Positions 8,879-17,671 of a DNA stretch of 64,000 nt are shown here, piece after piece. Made by a program: the position numbers and the translations under genes. This DNA comes from Mycobacterium sp. BK086 (GTDB lineage: Bacteria; Actinomycetota; Actinomycetes; Mycobacteriales; Mycobacteriaceae), in assembly GCA_004362315.1 (NCBI GenBank), contig SNWL01000005.1, positions 839,781 to 903,780 on the forward strand, written 5' to 3'. The stretch's first letter is position 1, and each line of letters begins with the position of its first letter. The notes under the pieces are model-generated. The model did not search any database, was not told the DNA's origin, and saw only the letters and a list, made by a program, of their open reading frames with translations.

Positions 8879-10294
8879 ATGAATCGTCTCGATCGCTTCT
8901 TCGAGGTCACTGCCCGCGGGTCAACCATCGGTGCCGAGGTCCGCGGCGGACTGGTCACCTTCATCGCGATGGCCTACATCGTCGTCCTGAATCCGATCAT
9001 TCTGTCCGGGGCCGCGGACGTGACGGGCAACAAGCTCGGCTTCGCACAAGTCTCGGCGACCACATCACTGGCGGCGGGCGTGATGACGATCCTGTTCGGG
9101 CTGTTCGCGCGAATGCCGTTCGCCTTCGCCGCGGGCCTGGGCATCAACTCGTTCCTGGCGACCACCGTGGTCGGGACCGTCAGCTGGCCCGAGGCGATGG
9201 GCCTGGTGGTGATCAACGGCCTCATCATCGTCGCGCTGGCCGTCACGGGGTTACGCAGGCTGGTCTTCGACGCCGTCCCCATGCAGCTCAAACTCGCGAT
9301 CACCGCGGGCATCGGTTTGTTCATCATGTTCATCGGCCTCGTCGACTCCGGCTTCATCTCGTCGACCGGATTGCCTTCTCCCCCGGTCGGATTGGGCGGC
9401 GGCGGCCATGGGTCGATCAGCACCGTGCCCACCGTGGTGTTCGTGTTCACCCTGCTGGTCACCGGCATTCTGGTGGTACGCCGAGTTCGGGGCGGCATTC
9501 TGATCGGGCTGGTGGCAGGAACCGTCGTCGCGGTGATCATCGAGGCGGTCTGGCATCTGGGGTCTGCCGTCGAAAAGCCGGGTGGCTGGACGTTGTCGGT
9601 GCCGACGCTGTCGGGGTCGCCGTTCGCCCTTCCAGACCTATCCTTGGTGGGCGCCTTCAGTTTTGACAGCTTCGGGCGGATCGGCATCCTGGCCGCCACG
9701 ATGCTGGTGTTCACCCTGGTGTTCGCCAACTTCTTCGACGCGATGGGAACGTTCACCGGGCTGTCGCGCGAAGCGGGCCTGGCCGACGAGAACGGCAACT
9801 TCCCGCGGCTGCGGTCGGCTCTCGTCGTCGAGGGCGCGGGCGCGGTGATCGGCGGCGCCGGTTCCGCATCGTCGAACACCGTCTTCATCGAGTCCGGCGC
9901 CGGTATCGAGGAAGGCGCCCGCACTGGACTGGCCAACCTCGTCACCGGCGCACTGTTCCTGGCTGCCATGTTCGTCGGGCCGCTGGCACAGATCGTGCCG
10001 ACGGAGGTCGCGGCCGCGGCGCTGGTGATCGTCGGCACGATGATGTTCTCCCAGCTGCGCCACGTGGACATCTCGGAATTCTCGATCGCGCTTCCCGTTG
10101 TGCTGACCATCGCGGTCATGCCGTTCAGCTATTCGATCGCCAACGGCATCGGCGTCGGGTTCGTGACGTGGGTCGTGGTGCGCTCCGCCGCGGGCAAGGC
10201 TCGTGAGATCAGTCCACTGCTGTGGATCGTGGCTGCCGGCTTCGTTATGTACTTCGCGCGCAGCGGGATCGAGTCCCTCCTGGGCTCGCACTGA
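8879..10294 (+). CDS. NCS2/AzgA-type purine permease
   Basis: A 471-residue membrane transporter of the AzgA/PbuG branch (adenine, guanine, hypoxanthine:proton symport). About 12-14 hydrophobic segments are visible. Family motifs are present: FIAMAYIVVLNP near the N-terminus, ANFFDAMGTFTGLSREAGL, and SASSNTVFIESGAGIEEGARTGL, which corresponds to the substrate-site motif. It probably salvages purine bases at the inner membrane. It is the only gene of its strand group with this role; the preceding gene is a secreted protein and the following one an acetyltransferase, so context adds little. ATG 8879 was chosen from the adjacent -10 box; GTG 8870 adds three residues. Confidence 0.88.
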   Translation: MNRLDRFFEVTARGSTIGAEVRGGLVTFIAMAYIVVLNPIILSGAADVTGNKLGFAQVSATTSLAAGVMTILFGLFARMPFAFAAGLGINSFLATTVVGTVSWPEAMGLVVINGLIIVALAVTGLRRLVFDAVPMQLKLAITAGIGLFIMFIGLVDSGFISSTGLPSPPVGLGGGGHGSISTVPTVVFVFTLLVTGILVVRRVRGGILIGLVAGTVVAVIIEAVWHLGSAVEKPGGWTLSVPTLSGSPFALPDLSLVGAFSFDSFGRIGILAATMLVFTLVFANFFDAMGTFTGLSREAGLADENGNFPRLRSALVVEGAGAVIGGAGSASSNTVFIESGAGIEEGARTGLANLVTGALFLAAMFVGPLAQIVPTEVAAAALVIVGTMMFSQLRHVDISEFSIALPVVLTIAVMPFSYSIANGIGVGFVTWVVVRSAAGKAREISPLLWIVAAGFVMYFARSGIESLLGSH

Positions 10295-10332
10295 CACCGA
10301 AAATTCGGATGCCCCGGGTGTGCACGGCCAAC

Positions 10333-10338
10333 TACTGT
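10333..10338 (+). promoter_or_regulatory. -10 box TACTGT, leaderless start
   Basis: TACTGT ends 8 nt before the in-frame GTG at 10347. No Shine-Dalgarno is present. Confidence 0.4.
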
Positions 10339-10346
10339 CTGCCCGT

Positions 10347-10787
10347 GTGACACGGATAGCGGAAATCCCTGCGGGTCAAACGAAGTGCGCCGCAGCGGCG
10401 ATGCTTACGCTTCGACCACGCTGGCAGACGGTCGAGGCACTGGTCGCGTTCATCGACACCGAGCTTCGGCCCGCTGGCTATCGACTGGCGGGTGTCTTCG
10501 ATGATGACCCGGACACGGCTCCATCGGTGATCGGATTCCGTCGGGCGTGGTCGACTGCTTGGGGACACCACCTCTATGTCGACGACGTATCCACCCTCCC
10601 GGAAGCACGCGGTCGCGGACATGCCGATGCGCTGATGCGGTGGGTCACCGCGGAGGCTCAGCGGCTGGATTGTGAAGCGATCCATCTGGATTCCGGTGTC
10701 GGTGCCGATCGGGCCGCCGCCCATCGCCTGTATATGCGCAATCGCCTTCACATCACCGCGCATCATTTCGAGCGCTCACTGCGCTAG
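10347..10787 (+). CDS. GNAT family N-acetyltransferase
   Basis: A 146-residue acetyl-CoA-dependent transferase. The core GNAT signature is visible: a beta-strand LYVDDVSTLPEARGRGHADALM, in which ARGRGHA is the Q/R-x-x-G-x-G/A pyrophosphate-binding loop, then an acidic strand (CEAIHLDSGV) and the terminal helix with RLYMRN. The acceptor substrate is unknown. The reading frame is open further upstream, but the GTG at 10347 is the first start with a promoter-like box at the right distance and gives a normal-length GNAT domain. Confidence 0.82.
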   Translation: MTRIAEIPAGQTKCAAAAMLTLRPRWQTVEALVAFIDTELRPAGYRLAGVFDDDPDTAPSVIGFRRAWSTAWGHHLYVDDVSTLPEARGRGHADALMRWVTAEAQRLDCEAIHLDSGVGADRAAAHRLYMRNRLHITAHHFERSLR

Positions 10788-10821
10788 CGACTCGACAAAA
10801 AACTCACGCTCGACGATCAAT

Positions 10822-10827
10822 TACGCT
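10822..10827 (+). promoter_or_regulatory. -10 box TACGCT, leaderless start
   Basis: TACGCT ends 6 nt before ATG 10834. No Shine-Dalgarno is present between them. Confidence 0.45.
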
Positions 10828-10833
10828 CTCGAC

Positions 10834-11523
10834 ATGCAGAAGCTCACGCTGGCGACAGTGATCACGGCGATCGCGGTCGCAGGTGTTCCCGGTAGCGCCG
10901 GGGCCGCACCAAAGGATTACTGCGCCGACTTCAAGGGCGTCAACGACGGTCAGAACTGCCAGATCCAGCAGTCCGATCCGGCCTACCAAGTCAGCATCAG
11001 CTTCCCCAGCACCTACCCGGATTTGAAGTCGGTCGCCGACTACGTCGGCCAGACCAGAGACGGCTTCCTCAACGTCGCGAAGAGCTCCAACCCGCTCAAT
11101 GTGCCCTATGAGCTCGACATCACCGCGACCAGCTACAGCTCGGCGGTTCCGCCGCGCGCCACGCAATCCGTGGTGCTGCAGAACTACGAGAACATCGGCG
11201 GCGCTCATCCGACGACGTCGTTCAAGGCGTTCAACTGGGATCAGACCCAACGCAAGCCGATCAGCTACGACACGTTGTGGCAGCCGGGCTCCGACCCGCT
11301 GAAGGTGGTCTTTCCCATCGTCGTCGCCGAACTGCAGAAGCAGACCGGCCAGCCCGTCTTCGTCGACCCGACATTGGGCATGGACCCGGCGAGCTACCAG
11401 GATTTCGCGATCACCGACGACGGGGTGATCTTCTTCTTCAGCCAGGGCCAACTGCTTCCCGAGGCGGCCGGCGCCACCCAGGTGACGGTGCCGCGTTCCG
11501 CGATCGACCCGCTACTGGCCTGA
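10834..11523 (+). CDS. Secreted RsiV/DUF3298-like protein
   Basis: A 229-residue exported protein with a signal peptide (LATVITAIAVAGVPGSAGA, cleavage before APKD). The mature region matches the pattern of the RsiV/DUF3298 group: a first half with QVSISFPSTYPDL, then ENIGGAHPTTSFKAFNWD and YQDFAITDDGVIFFFSQGQLLPEAAG near the end. Several exported mycobacterial proteins have this fold; some bind sugars or lysozyme in other bacteria, but the role here is unknown. Two cysteines near the mature N-terminus (DYC, QNC) may pair. The gene overlaps the converging methyltransferase gene by 12 nt. Confidence 0.78.
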   Translation: MQKLTLATVITAIAVAGVPGSAGAAPKDYCADFKGVNDGQNCQIQQSDPAYQVSISFPSTYPDLKSVADYVGQTRDGFLNVAKSSNPLNVPYELDITATSYSSAVPPRATQSVVLQNYENIGGAHPTTSFKAFNWDQTQRKPISYDTLWQPGSDPLKVVFPIVVAELQKQTGQPVFVDPTLGMDPASYQDFAITDDGVIFFFSQGQLLPEAAGATQVTVPRSAIDPLLA

Positions 11524-12366
11524 GCCACCCGGCGGGGTCACACACGCGACCGCGCTCCACATCTTGTTGCCCGGGTTGCGGGGATTGGGCTGCGGCAAGA
11601 GCGCCGCGATCCGCAACAGCGGCGGCAGCCGACGAAACCGGCGGGCGGCCGTCAGCAGCGATTCCGCCTCGGCAACCGACCAGCCCAGGCCTTCGAAGAA
11701 AGCCAGCCCGTTGGCAGGCGCGAACTGGATCGGCGCGTTGCGCATCATGCCCTCGGTCTTGTCGTTCATCGTCGTCTTGATCCCGCCGGAGCCGAAGTCA
11801 AAAGTCCACCAAGCGATTTCAGGCCGCTGAAACGCCTCGGACAGACCGATGACGTCCGCCTCCGTCAGGTACATCAGCAGACCTTCGGTCAGCACGAAGG
11901 CTTTGGTGGCACCGGCCAACGCGTCGTCGAGGAACGCGTCCCGGGCAGCCGGGTCGGCGAGGTCGACGGCATGGCGGGACAACCGGCAGCGCGGGGTCTG
12001 GTCGGCCAGCAGCTGCTCTTTCTCGGCGACCAGCGGTGCCAGATCGGCCTCCACCCATTCCAGTTCGGGCGGGAGGTCGAGCCGGTAGGGACGGGTGTCC
12101 AGACCGGCGGCCAAGTTCAGCACCCGGTCGCACCCTTGACTGATCGCCTCGGCGATGAGGTCGTCGATGATCTTGGTGCGGGCGACCAGCCACCAGCCGT
12201 CACGGATGCTGCGGGGCGCGGCGGCGACGATCGCGTGGCCCTGCTGACCCGCGAGCCGTTCGGCCAACGGATCATGGAACAGGGCGTCGGGTCGCGCCGA
12301 TTCCTTGGCGCGGTGCGCGGTCACCCAGCGGGCGGTGTCGGAGACGTTCGAGACGAGCGAGTCCAT
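11512..12366 (-). CDS. SAM-dependent methyltransferase, PF04072/LCM type
   Basis: A 284-residue member of the large mycobacterial family of putative SAM methyltransferases related to leucine carboxyl methyltransferase. Visible features are VSDTARWVTAHRA at the N-terminus, the DPLAERL motif, the SAM loop VLNLAAGLDTRPYRL, WVEADLAPLVAEKE, and the post-loop strand FVLTEGLLMYLTEADV. Family members lack assigned substrates; roles in polyketide or lipid methylation are proposed. The ATG at 12366 gives the family length; the frame is open to 13131 but that extension has no family similarity. A small ORF with a good ribosome-binding site lies 26 nt upstream on the same strand. Confidence 0.88.
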   Translation of the reverse strand: MDSLVSNVSDTARWVTAHRAKESARPDALFHDPLAERLAGQQGHAIVAAAPRSIRDGWWLVARTKIIDDLIAEAISQGCDRVLNLAAGLDTRPYRLDLPPELEWVEADLAPLVAEKEQLLADQTPRCRLSRHAVDLADPAARDAFLDDALAGATKAFVLTEGLLMYLTEADVIGLSEAFQRPEIAWWTFDFGSGGIKTTMNDKTEGMMRNAPIQFAPANGLAFFEGLGWSVAEAESLLTAARRFRRLPPLLRIAALLPQPNPRNPGNKMWSAVACVTPPGGSGQ

Positions 12367-12392
12367 GCTTGGAAGCTTTCCAGACCGCCGGC

Positions 12393-12578
12393 TCAGAAGA
12401 CCGGCAGGTGCGCGGCGGCCACCAGCGGCAGACGCCCGGCGCTGCGGTCGCGGCCTTCGTCCAGTGCTGCAACGCCCCACCAGGACGCGCCGTAGGACGC
12501 ATCGATCGGGGTCAGCGGCGTCGCGCCACCGAAGCTGCGGCCGGCTCGCTCCAACCAGTGTGTGAGTCGAGTCTTCAT
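12393..12578 (-). CDS. Small protein of 61 residues, unknown
   Basis: A short ORF (MKTRLTHWLERAGRSFGG...) with a strong GGAGG site 6 nt before its ATG, ending 26 nt before the methyltransferase start. The ribosome-binding site and operon position support real translation. The product has no signal peptide and no recognisable motif, with a Trp-rich middle (YGASWWGV) and a hydrophobic tail. It could be a leader peptide or a small partner of the methyltransferase. It was accepted on the strength of the translation signals only. Confidence 0.5.
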   Translation of the reverse strand: MKTRLTHWLERAGRSFGGATPLTPIDASYGASWWGVAALDEGRDRSAGRLPLVAAAHLPVF

Positions 12579-12720
12579 GGCTGACCTCCTTGTTCGGGTT
12601 TTTGTCGTTGGGACTGACTCTCCTCGGTTGGGAACTCCGGCGGGATCGGGCGGCTGGTGGATATCGAGGAGGAATCGCGTGTCCGCCGATCGGGGGACGT
12701 TGTGCTGCCATGCTGGTCTC

Positions 12721-13881
12721 ATGCCCCGACTCCCCCGCCGGATCGCGTCGGACCTGACCGCGAGGCTGCGCAGCCCCGAGACCGCCGCGGTGGTGGCGGG
12801 ACTGGAGAGCAAGCTGACCGAGCGTCGCCGCGATTTCAAGGTGCAGTCCGGAGCGTTCCGCGGGGTACGGGTGGTCATCTACCACGGGTTCGTCGCCGAC
12901 GATGTGGCCAAGGTGCGGGTGCGGGTGATGGAGACTCCGGAATTGCCCGGTGACAGCCGCATTCCGTACTGGGACGTCGCCCAGAGCAATGTGCGTCGCC
13001 ATGCGGCGCTGTCCATCGTCGGCGCGGAGGTGGAGCTGAGGATCGGCAAGCACACCGGCACCGCGGTGACCGACAGCCACGGCTTCGCCAACTTCTCGCT
13101 GCCGGTCCCCAAGCTTCGGGTCGGCTGGCACGAGGCCGAGGCGGTCGCCGCCGGGATCGGCGACGACGAACCCGCGGTTGGCGCCGGATGGGTGGTCAAA
13201 CCGTCACTGGCAGCACCGTTTCTGGTGATCTCCGATATCGACGACACGATCCTGCTCACCGGTCTGACCGAGGGCTTGACCATGGTGGCCCGGACCCTGC
13301 TGCGAGATGTGGAGCAGCGCAGCGCAATTCCCGGGATGTCGGCGCTGTACCGCGGACTGGCTCGCGGCGTTCCTGGCCGCACGGGCAAGCCCCGCCCGGA
13401 GCCGGCGTTCTTCTACGTGTCGACGGGCAGCTGGGCGTTCTATTCGATGCTCGAACAGTTCGTCGAGCTGCGCGCCTTCCCCAAGGGGCCGATGTTCCTC
13501 ACCGACTGGGGACCGACCGAGCGGTACCTGAGGCGAAGCGGTGCCGAGCACAAACGCGCGGCCGTCCGACGGCTGTTCGAGTCCTATCCGGGAATGCGAT
13601 TCGTTCTGATCGGCGACAGCGGCCAGCGCGATCCGCTGATCTATGAGGAGATGGCCCGCGAGTTCCCCGGCCGGGTACTGCTGGCCATGATCAGGCAGGT
13701 CGGCTCGGACGCCGACGAGCGCAACACCCAGTTGCGGGAGCACGCCGAAGCGCTTCGCGCCGAAGGCATACCCCTGCACTTGGTGGCCGATGCCGCGCAG
13801 GCCGCGGAACTGGCTCACGAGCTGGGGCTGTGCGGCGCCGACGCGGTGACGGAGGCCCGCGCCGAGGTCGACGATTCCTGA
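12721..13881 (+). CDS. App1-family phosphatase domain protein (DUF2183)
   Basis: A 386-residue protein. The C-terminal half is the App1 phosphatidate phosphatase catalytic domain: the DxDxT nucleophile motif DIDDT (about residues 174-178, preceded by PFLVIS), VSTGSWAFY as the second HAD motif, and FVLIGDSGQRDP as the motif with the metal-binding acids. The N-terminal half is an all-beta region (VVIYHGFVADDVAKVRVRV) common to bacterial App1-like proteins. It probably removes phosphate from a lipid or another phosphoester; bacterial members are not characterised. No signal peptide is seen. The following gene, starting 69 nt on, is an unrelated secreted protein. Confidence 0.85.
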   Translation: MPRLPRRIASDLTARLRSPETAAVVAGLESKLTERRRDFKVQSGAFRGVRVVIYHGFVADDVAKVRVRVMETPELPGDSRIPYWDVAQSNVRRHAALSIVGAEVELRIGKHTGTAVTDSHGFANFSLPVPKLRVGWHEAEAVAAGIGDDEPAVGAGWVVKPSLAAPFLVISDIDDTILLTGLTEGLTMVARTLLRDVEQRSAIPGMSALYRGLARGVPGRTGKPRPEPAFFYVSTGSWAFYSMLEQFVELRAFPKGPMFLTDWGPTERYLRRSGAEHKRAAVRRLFESYPGMRFVLIGDSGQRDPLIYEEMAREFPGRVLLAMIRQVGSDADERNTQLREHAEALRAEGIPLHLVADAAQAAELAHELGLCGADAVTEARAEVDDS

Positions 13882-13949
13882 CACAACTATTTGCTGAGCT
13901 GATAGTCTCTGCTGGCAGTTGTCAGGGACATCATTGCTCAGGAGGTGGG

Positions 13950-15077
13950 GTGCGGGCGTCGGGCTACGTCGGAGGTGCGGTGATCGCGCTCGGGATCGGT
14001 GCCGCGTTCTTCGTCGGCCACGGTGTCGCGTCGGCCGCCCCCGACACTGCCTCGGTCCACACTTCCGTCGCGGGCCCGGCCCGGGCGCACAAGCAGACGC
14101 ACAAGCCGGCGAATCGACCGAGTGGACGCATCGTCCCTAAGACGGCCCGTCGCGAACTGTCCATCGCGGTGCATCTGCCGCCGATGCCGGTGCGCAACGG
14201 CCTGTCGTTCACCGTCTCCCCCGATTTCATGAAGGGATTCGCCACCGACTACGTCGACGCGGGAGGGGATCCCGCCGACAGTGCGCGATTCTTCTTCGGC
14301 GACCTTGCGGTGAAGAGCCTCGACGCCCTCGCCGAGCCGAGTATTCCGTCCCAACAGGCTCGCCTGCTGCTCGGGAATCTGGCGGCATCGGGCTACTTCG
14401 GGGGAATCTGGTTGCGGGACAACCTCAGTGGGACCACCGCAGGCGCAGCCACGATCGCGTCGGTGGGCATTCGCCTCTTCGACGCATTGTCAGCCGGCCT
14501 GACGGGCGCGTCGGCACGCGCGCCGGACTGGCTCGTCTCGACCGTCGCGCACGCGTCGGTGCCCGTGCTGCTGGCGCTCTACGGGTACAACCGGGGTTAT
14601 CTGCAGGTGGTGCTGGAGCACCCGCCGGCCGGTGTGCCCTCGATGCAGGACACGTTGACCTGTCAGGGATTCCTGGACTGCAATTCGACCGCCTTCCCGC
14701 TGGAATTGGCCACCCGCTACGACAGTGTGCTTGGCGAGCTCGATCATCCGGACACCCCCGGCTGGGCGGAGATGGCGCTGTGGACCACCGTGCTCAACGG
14801 CGCGACGAGTGCGGGTCGATTCGTGTGGGAGGGAATCGCACGTTCGGGCTTCTCACCGGCCTCCTACACCGCACTCGTCGAATTGAGTTCGGCCTATCTG
14901 ATGGTCAGCAAGGCGGCAGTGCTGTCCAGCATGGCCGCGTACGCCGACGGTGACGCCGCGACAGGTCGCAGCTCACTACGGCTGCAGGCCGGCCTGTGGA
15001 TGTGGTCTGGTGCCTACTTTTCCGGGCTCGCCTCGGGCGCGGGTCGCGGCACGATCCCGACCATCACGGTGTCCTGA
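13950..15077 (+). CDS. Exported protein of unknown function
   Basis: A 375-residue protein with a signal peptide (YVGGAVIALGIGAAFFVGHGVASA, cleavage before APDT), a short basic Ala/His/Lys linker, and a hydrophobic alpha-helical body of about 300 residues (for example SVPVLLALYGYNRGYLQVVLEHPPAG). It has one cysteine pair (TCQGFLDC). The body looks membrane-associated, but no transporter or enzyme motif is recognised. The GTG at 13950 follows AGGAGG at 13940-13945 with a short 4-nt spacer and gives a complete signal sequence. It stops 1 nt before the converging SLC13 gene's stop codon. Confidence 0.7.
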   Translation: MRASGYVGGAVIALGIGAAFFVGHGVASAAPDTASVHTSVAGPARAHKQTHKPANRPSGRIVPKTARRELSIAVHLPPMPVRNGLSFTVSPDFMKGFATDYVDAGGDPADSARFFFGDLAVKSLDALAEPSIPSQQARLLLGNLAASGYFGGIWLRDNLSGTTAGAATIASVGIRLFDALSAGLTGASARAPDWLVSTVAHASVPVLLALYGYNRGYLQVVLEHPPAGVPSMQDTLTCQGFLDCNSTAFPLELATRYDSVLGELDHPDTPGWAEMALWTTVLNGATSAGRFVWEGIARSGFSPASYTALVELSSAYLMVSKAAVLSSMAAYADGDAATGRSSLRLQAGLWMWSGAYFSGLASGAGRGTIPTITVS

Positions 15078-16745
15078 CTACCGCGACATCAGCCAGGCAA
15101 CGCCGAAGGCGGTGGCCACTGAGATGACAGTCAACGGAATACCGAAACGCACGAACGTCGACGTGCTGTAGCCGCCCGGCTTCATGACCATCAGATTGGA
15201 CTGATGGCTGAACGGGTTGAGGAACGTGAACGAGATACACGTACCGATCAGCGTCAGGAGCGCAATGGCGTCCAGCCCGGTGGCGGCGGCGATGGTCAAC
15301 GCCACCGGCGTCACAATTGCCGCGGCGGCGGCATTGGTGACCACGTTGGTGAGCACCGTGGTGACGACCGCGATCACGAGCAAGACCAGCGCGGTGCTCC
15401 CAGTGGACAGCGCCAAGATTGCCGACGAAATGTGGTCGCCCAGACCGCTGTTCACGACGATCACGCCCAAGCCGATCGAGCCGGCGATGATTGCCAGGAT
15501 GTTCCAGTTCAGTGCCCGCACGGCCGAGCGAGGGGTGAGGACGCCGGTGAGCACCATCAAGGTGGCGCCGGTGACGGCGATCAACTCGATCGGGGCGACG
15601 TTGAACGCCGCGCTGGTGACGACCCCGACCAGGATGGCCAGCGCGATCCACGTCTTCGCGGTCTGCGGCGCCTTACCCGCAACCGTCTGCCACAGACCGA
15701 CCAGCGGATGATCGGCCAGCACCGATGCGGAACTCGTTGTGACGAGACACATTTCGCCGGGCAGCGCCGGGGTGTCACGCAATCGTTTGGTGGACTGCGC
15801 GGCGACCACGTGAACGTCCTCTTCCTCCTCGAGGTCGCGCACGCTGGCCGATTCGTCGGTGGCGATCGACACCATGTAGAGCGCCTGCGCCGCGTGGCCG
15901 AAACGCGGACTGGCCCAGAGCATCCGAACGCCTGACTCGGTGGCGCGGTAGACCAGGATGTCGTCGGTCTGAACCAAGCTGTCCGGCCCGATGACGTCCC
16001 CCCAGCGCTGGATCTCCACCAACTCGAATTCGGGGGTGGCACGCACCCCGAGTTCAGCACAGGTGCGGCCCACCGCGTTAGCGCCGGCGGCAACGGGAAT
16101 CTCGGCCCGCCAGTCCAGCTTTCGCGCGGTCTGCTCGGTACGGCCCCGCAGCATCAGCGGCGCGGCGATCAGCAACACGAGCCACCCGACGAGCGCGACC
16201 GGCACCGCGATCGGCACGAACGAGAACATCTTGACCTGGACACCGGCCGGTGCCGCGATACCGGCGATCAGCAGGTTGGAGCTGGTTCCGATCAGGGTCG
16301 CCGAGCCGGCCAGCGTGGTGGCGTGCGCGATGGGCAACAGCACCCCGCGGGCCGGGACGCCGGACTGCTGTTCGAGTTCCTTGGTGGCCGGGATCAGCAT
16401 CGCCACGATGGGGGTGGTGTTGATCAGTGCCGAGACGATGCCGACCGGCGGGATGAGCCGGCGCAGTACCTGTCCGGTGCTCTGCACCCCGGCAAGCAGG
16501 CGATGGGTGACGCGGGTGATGACCCCGGTGTAGAGCACCCCCTTCGCGATCACGAGCATGGCCGCGATGGTGACGACCCCGCCGTTGCTCAAGCCGCTGA
16601 ACAACTCTGCCGGAGTGGCGATGCCCGCCAGGCCGGCGACCACGAGCGCACAGATCAGTGCGAGCACCGCCGGCTGCCTGCCTGTCGTCATCACGATCAG
16701 GGTGACGACGACGATCACCGCGGCCAGGATTGTCATGGCGTTCAT
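15078..16745 (-). CDS. SLC13/DASS-type transporter with central cytosolic domain
   Basis: A 555-residue transporter of the Na+/dicarboxylate-sulfate (ArsB/NhaD-like) superfamily. Two homologous membrane halves are separated by about 170 cytosolic residues (roughly 205-375) with a TrkA-C/RCK-C-like segment (CAELGVRATPEFELVEIQRWG then GPDSLVQTDDILVYRA). The substrate-loop signatures SALINTTPIVAMLIP and ITPVALTIAAATG flanked by TNVVTNAAA are visible, as is GTSSNLLIAG. Sulfate or a small carboxylate is the likely substrate; it cannot be decided from sequence. The start at 16745 has an alternative ATG at 16736. It is divergent from the DyP-peroxidase operon. Confidence 0.85.
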   Translation of the reverse strand: MNAMTILAAVIVVVTLIVMTTGRQPAVLALICALVVAGLAGIATPAELFSGLSNGGVVTIAAMLVIAKGVLYTGVITRVTHRLLAGVQSTGQVLRRLIPPVGIVSALINTTPIVAMLIPATKELEQQSGVPARGVLLPIAHATTLAGSATLIGTSSNLLIAGIAAPAGVQVKMFSFVPIAVPVALVGWLVLLIAAPLMLRGRTEQTARKLDWRAEIPVAAGANAVGRTCAELGVRATPEFELVEIQRWGDVIGPDSLVQTDDILVYRATESGVRMLWASPRFGHAAQALYMVSIATDESASVRDLEEEEDVHVVAAQSTKRLRDTPALPGEMCLVTTSSASVLADHPLVGLWQTVAGKAPQTAKTWIALAILVGVVTSAAFNVAPIELIAVTGATLMVLTGVLTPRSAVRALNWNILAIIAGSIGLGVIVVNSGLGDHISSAILALSTGSTALVLLVIAVVTTVLTNVVTNAAAAAIVTPVALTIAAATGLDAIALLTLIGTCISFTFLNPFSHQSNLMVMKPGGYSTSTFVRFGIPLTVISVATAFGVAWLMSR

Positions 16746-16811
16746 TCTGGTGCTTGGCGTGCGCCGGTGTTACGTTCCGTCCGTAATCACTGCGGTGATC
16801 GGGGGCAAGAA

Positions 16812-17366
16812 ATGTCAGATCAGGATTGGTCGAAGCCTGCCGCGCGGGCCATTCCCGAGGAGGGCTACTTCGAGCTGGAGCGGGGACGCTACGGGCCGGT
16901 CTTTCCGCGCACGCCCGCGTGCTACGGCTTCTCTATCATCGCCAAGGTCAAAGAGGGCCGCGAGGAGACCGTCCGGGCCTACGGAAAGCAGATCGAGGAG
17001 GCGATTGCTGCCAGCCCCGATGTGCTGGCACCGCTTCGCCTGCACTATCTGCGGTGGGTGCTTTTCGACGTCGGCTCCGGGCTGCATTTTCAATACCAGG
17101 GCATCTTCGATACCGACTTCGACAAGTACACCGAGGACGCGGTGCAACTGTTCAGCCAGACCGGTATCACCACAGTCTTCACCAATCTCGAAGGCTTCCC
17201 GGAGGATTGGAAGGAGAATCCCGACGCCTTCGTGAAGTTCGTGCGTGATCATCAGTGCCCGAGCTTCCTCGAGTACGGCGAATACCCTTACGTCACCGCC
17301 GACGAGATCAAGAAGGCGTTACGGCTCAAGGACGCATTCTCGACGATGCTCGACCAGATGCAATGA
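16812..17366 (+). CDS. Hypothetical protein, first gene of the DyP operon
   Basis: A 184-residue soluble protein with no signal peptide. It is rich in aromatic and acidic residues (YGFSIIAKVKEGREETVRAYG, LHYLRWVLFDVG, LHFQYQGIFDTDFDKYTEDAV). The first part reads like a dimeric alpha-beta (ferredoxin-like) barrel of the antibiotic-monooxygenase or Dyp type, but no family is assigned with confidence. Its stop overlaps the next start as ATGA, so it is translated with the SnoaL-like and DyP-peroxidase genes. A GGGGG ribosome-binding stretch precedes the ATG. By context it may help the peroxidase; this is inference. Confidence 0.75.
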   Translation: MSDQDWSKPAARAIPEEGYFELERGRYGPVFPRTPACYGFSIIAKVKEGREETVRAYGKQIEEAIAASPDVLAPLRLHYLRWVLFDVGSGLHFQYQGIFDTDFDKYTEDAVQLFSQTGITTVFTNLEGFPEDWKENPDAFVKFVRDHQCPSFLEYGEYPYVTADEIKKALRLKDAFSTMLDQMQ

Positions 17367-17671
17367 CCTCGACGGCACGCGGAGCCGTCCAGCGCTACAT
17401 CGACGGCTTCAATGCGGGCGACGCCGACGCGATGGCCGCGGTCTTGGACGTCAGCGGGTCCATTCTCGACGGCATGGCACCCCCCGTATGGCAGGGTCCG
17501 GCTGCGGACCGGGATTGGTACCGCGATGTCTTGACCGAGGCCGAGAATCACGGCGCCGCAAACTATCTAGTGACCGTAACCCAGGTAGGCGCCGTGATCA
17601 CGATGGCCCCGCGGCAACGGCCCGAGGGTTGGCGGATTGCGGCCAGGGCGTGGACGAAGGGCACCCAATGA
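17363..17671 (+). CDS. SnoaL-like/DUF4440 small protein
   Basis: A 102-residue protein. The start MTSTARGAVQRYIDGFNAGDADAMAAVL is the classic helix of the NTF2-like/SnoaL cone fold, followed by the W-x-G-P-A strand and a C-terminal beta-strand (GWRIAARAWTKG). NTF2-like proteins can be isomerases, hydrolases or small binding partners, so no reaction is claimed. It overlaps both neighbours by 4 nt (ATGA), which places it firmly in the DyP operon. Confidence 0.78.
   Translation: MTSTARGAVQRYIDGFNAGDADAMAAVLDVSGSILDGMAPPVWQGPAADRDWYRDVLTEAENHGAANYLVTVTQVGAVITMAPRQRPEGWRIAARAWTKGTQ

Noticed and set aside
12367-13131. Long upstream extension of the PF04072 methyltransferase (539 residues in total)
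   Set aside because: It lies antisense to the App1 gene and has no family similarity; ATG 12366 starts at the conserved MDSLVSNVSDTARW N-terminus.
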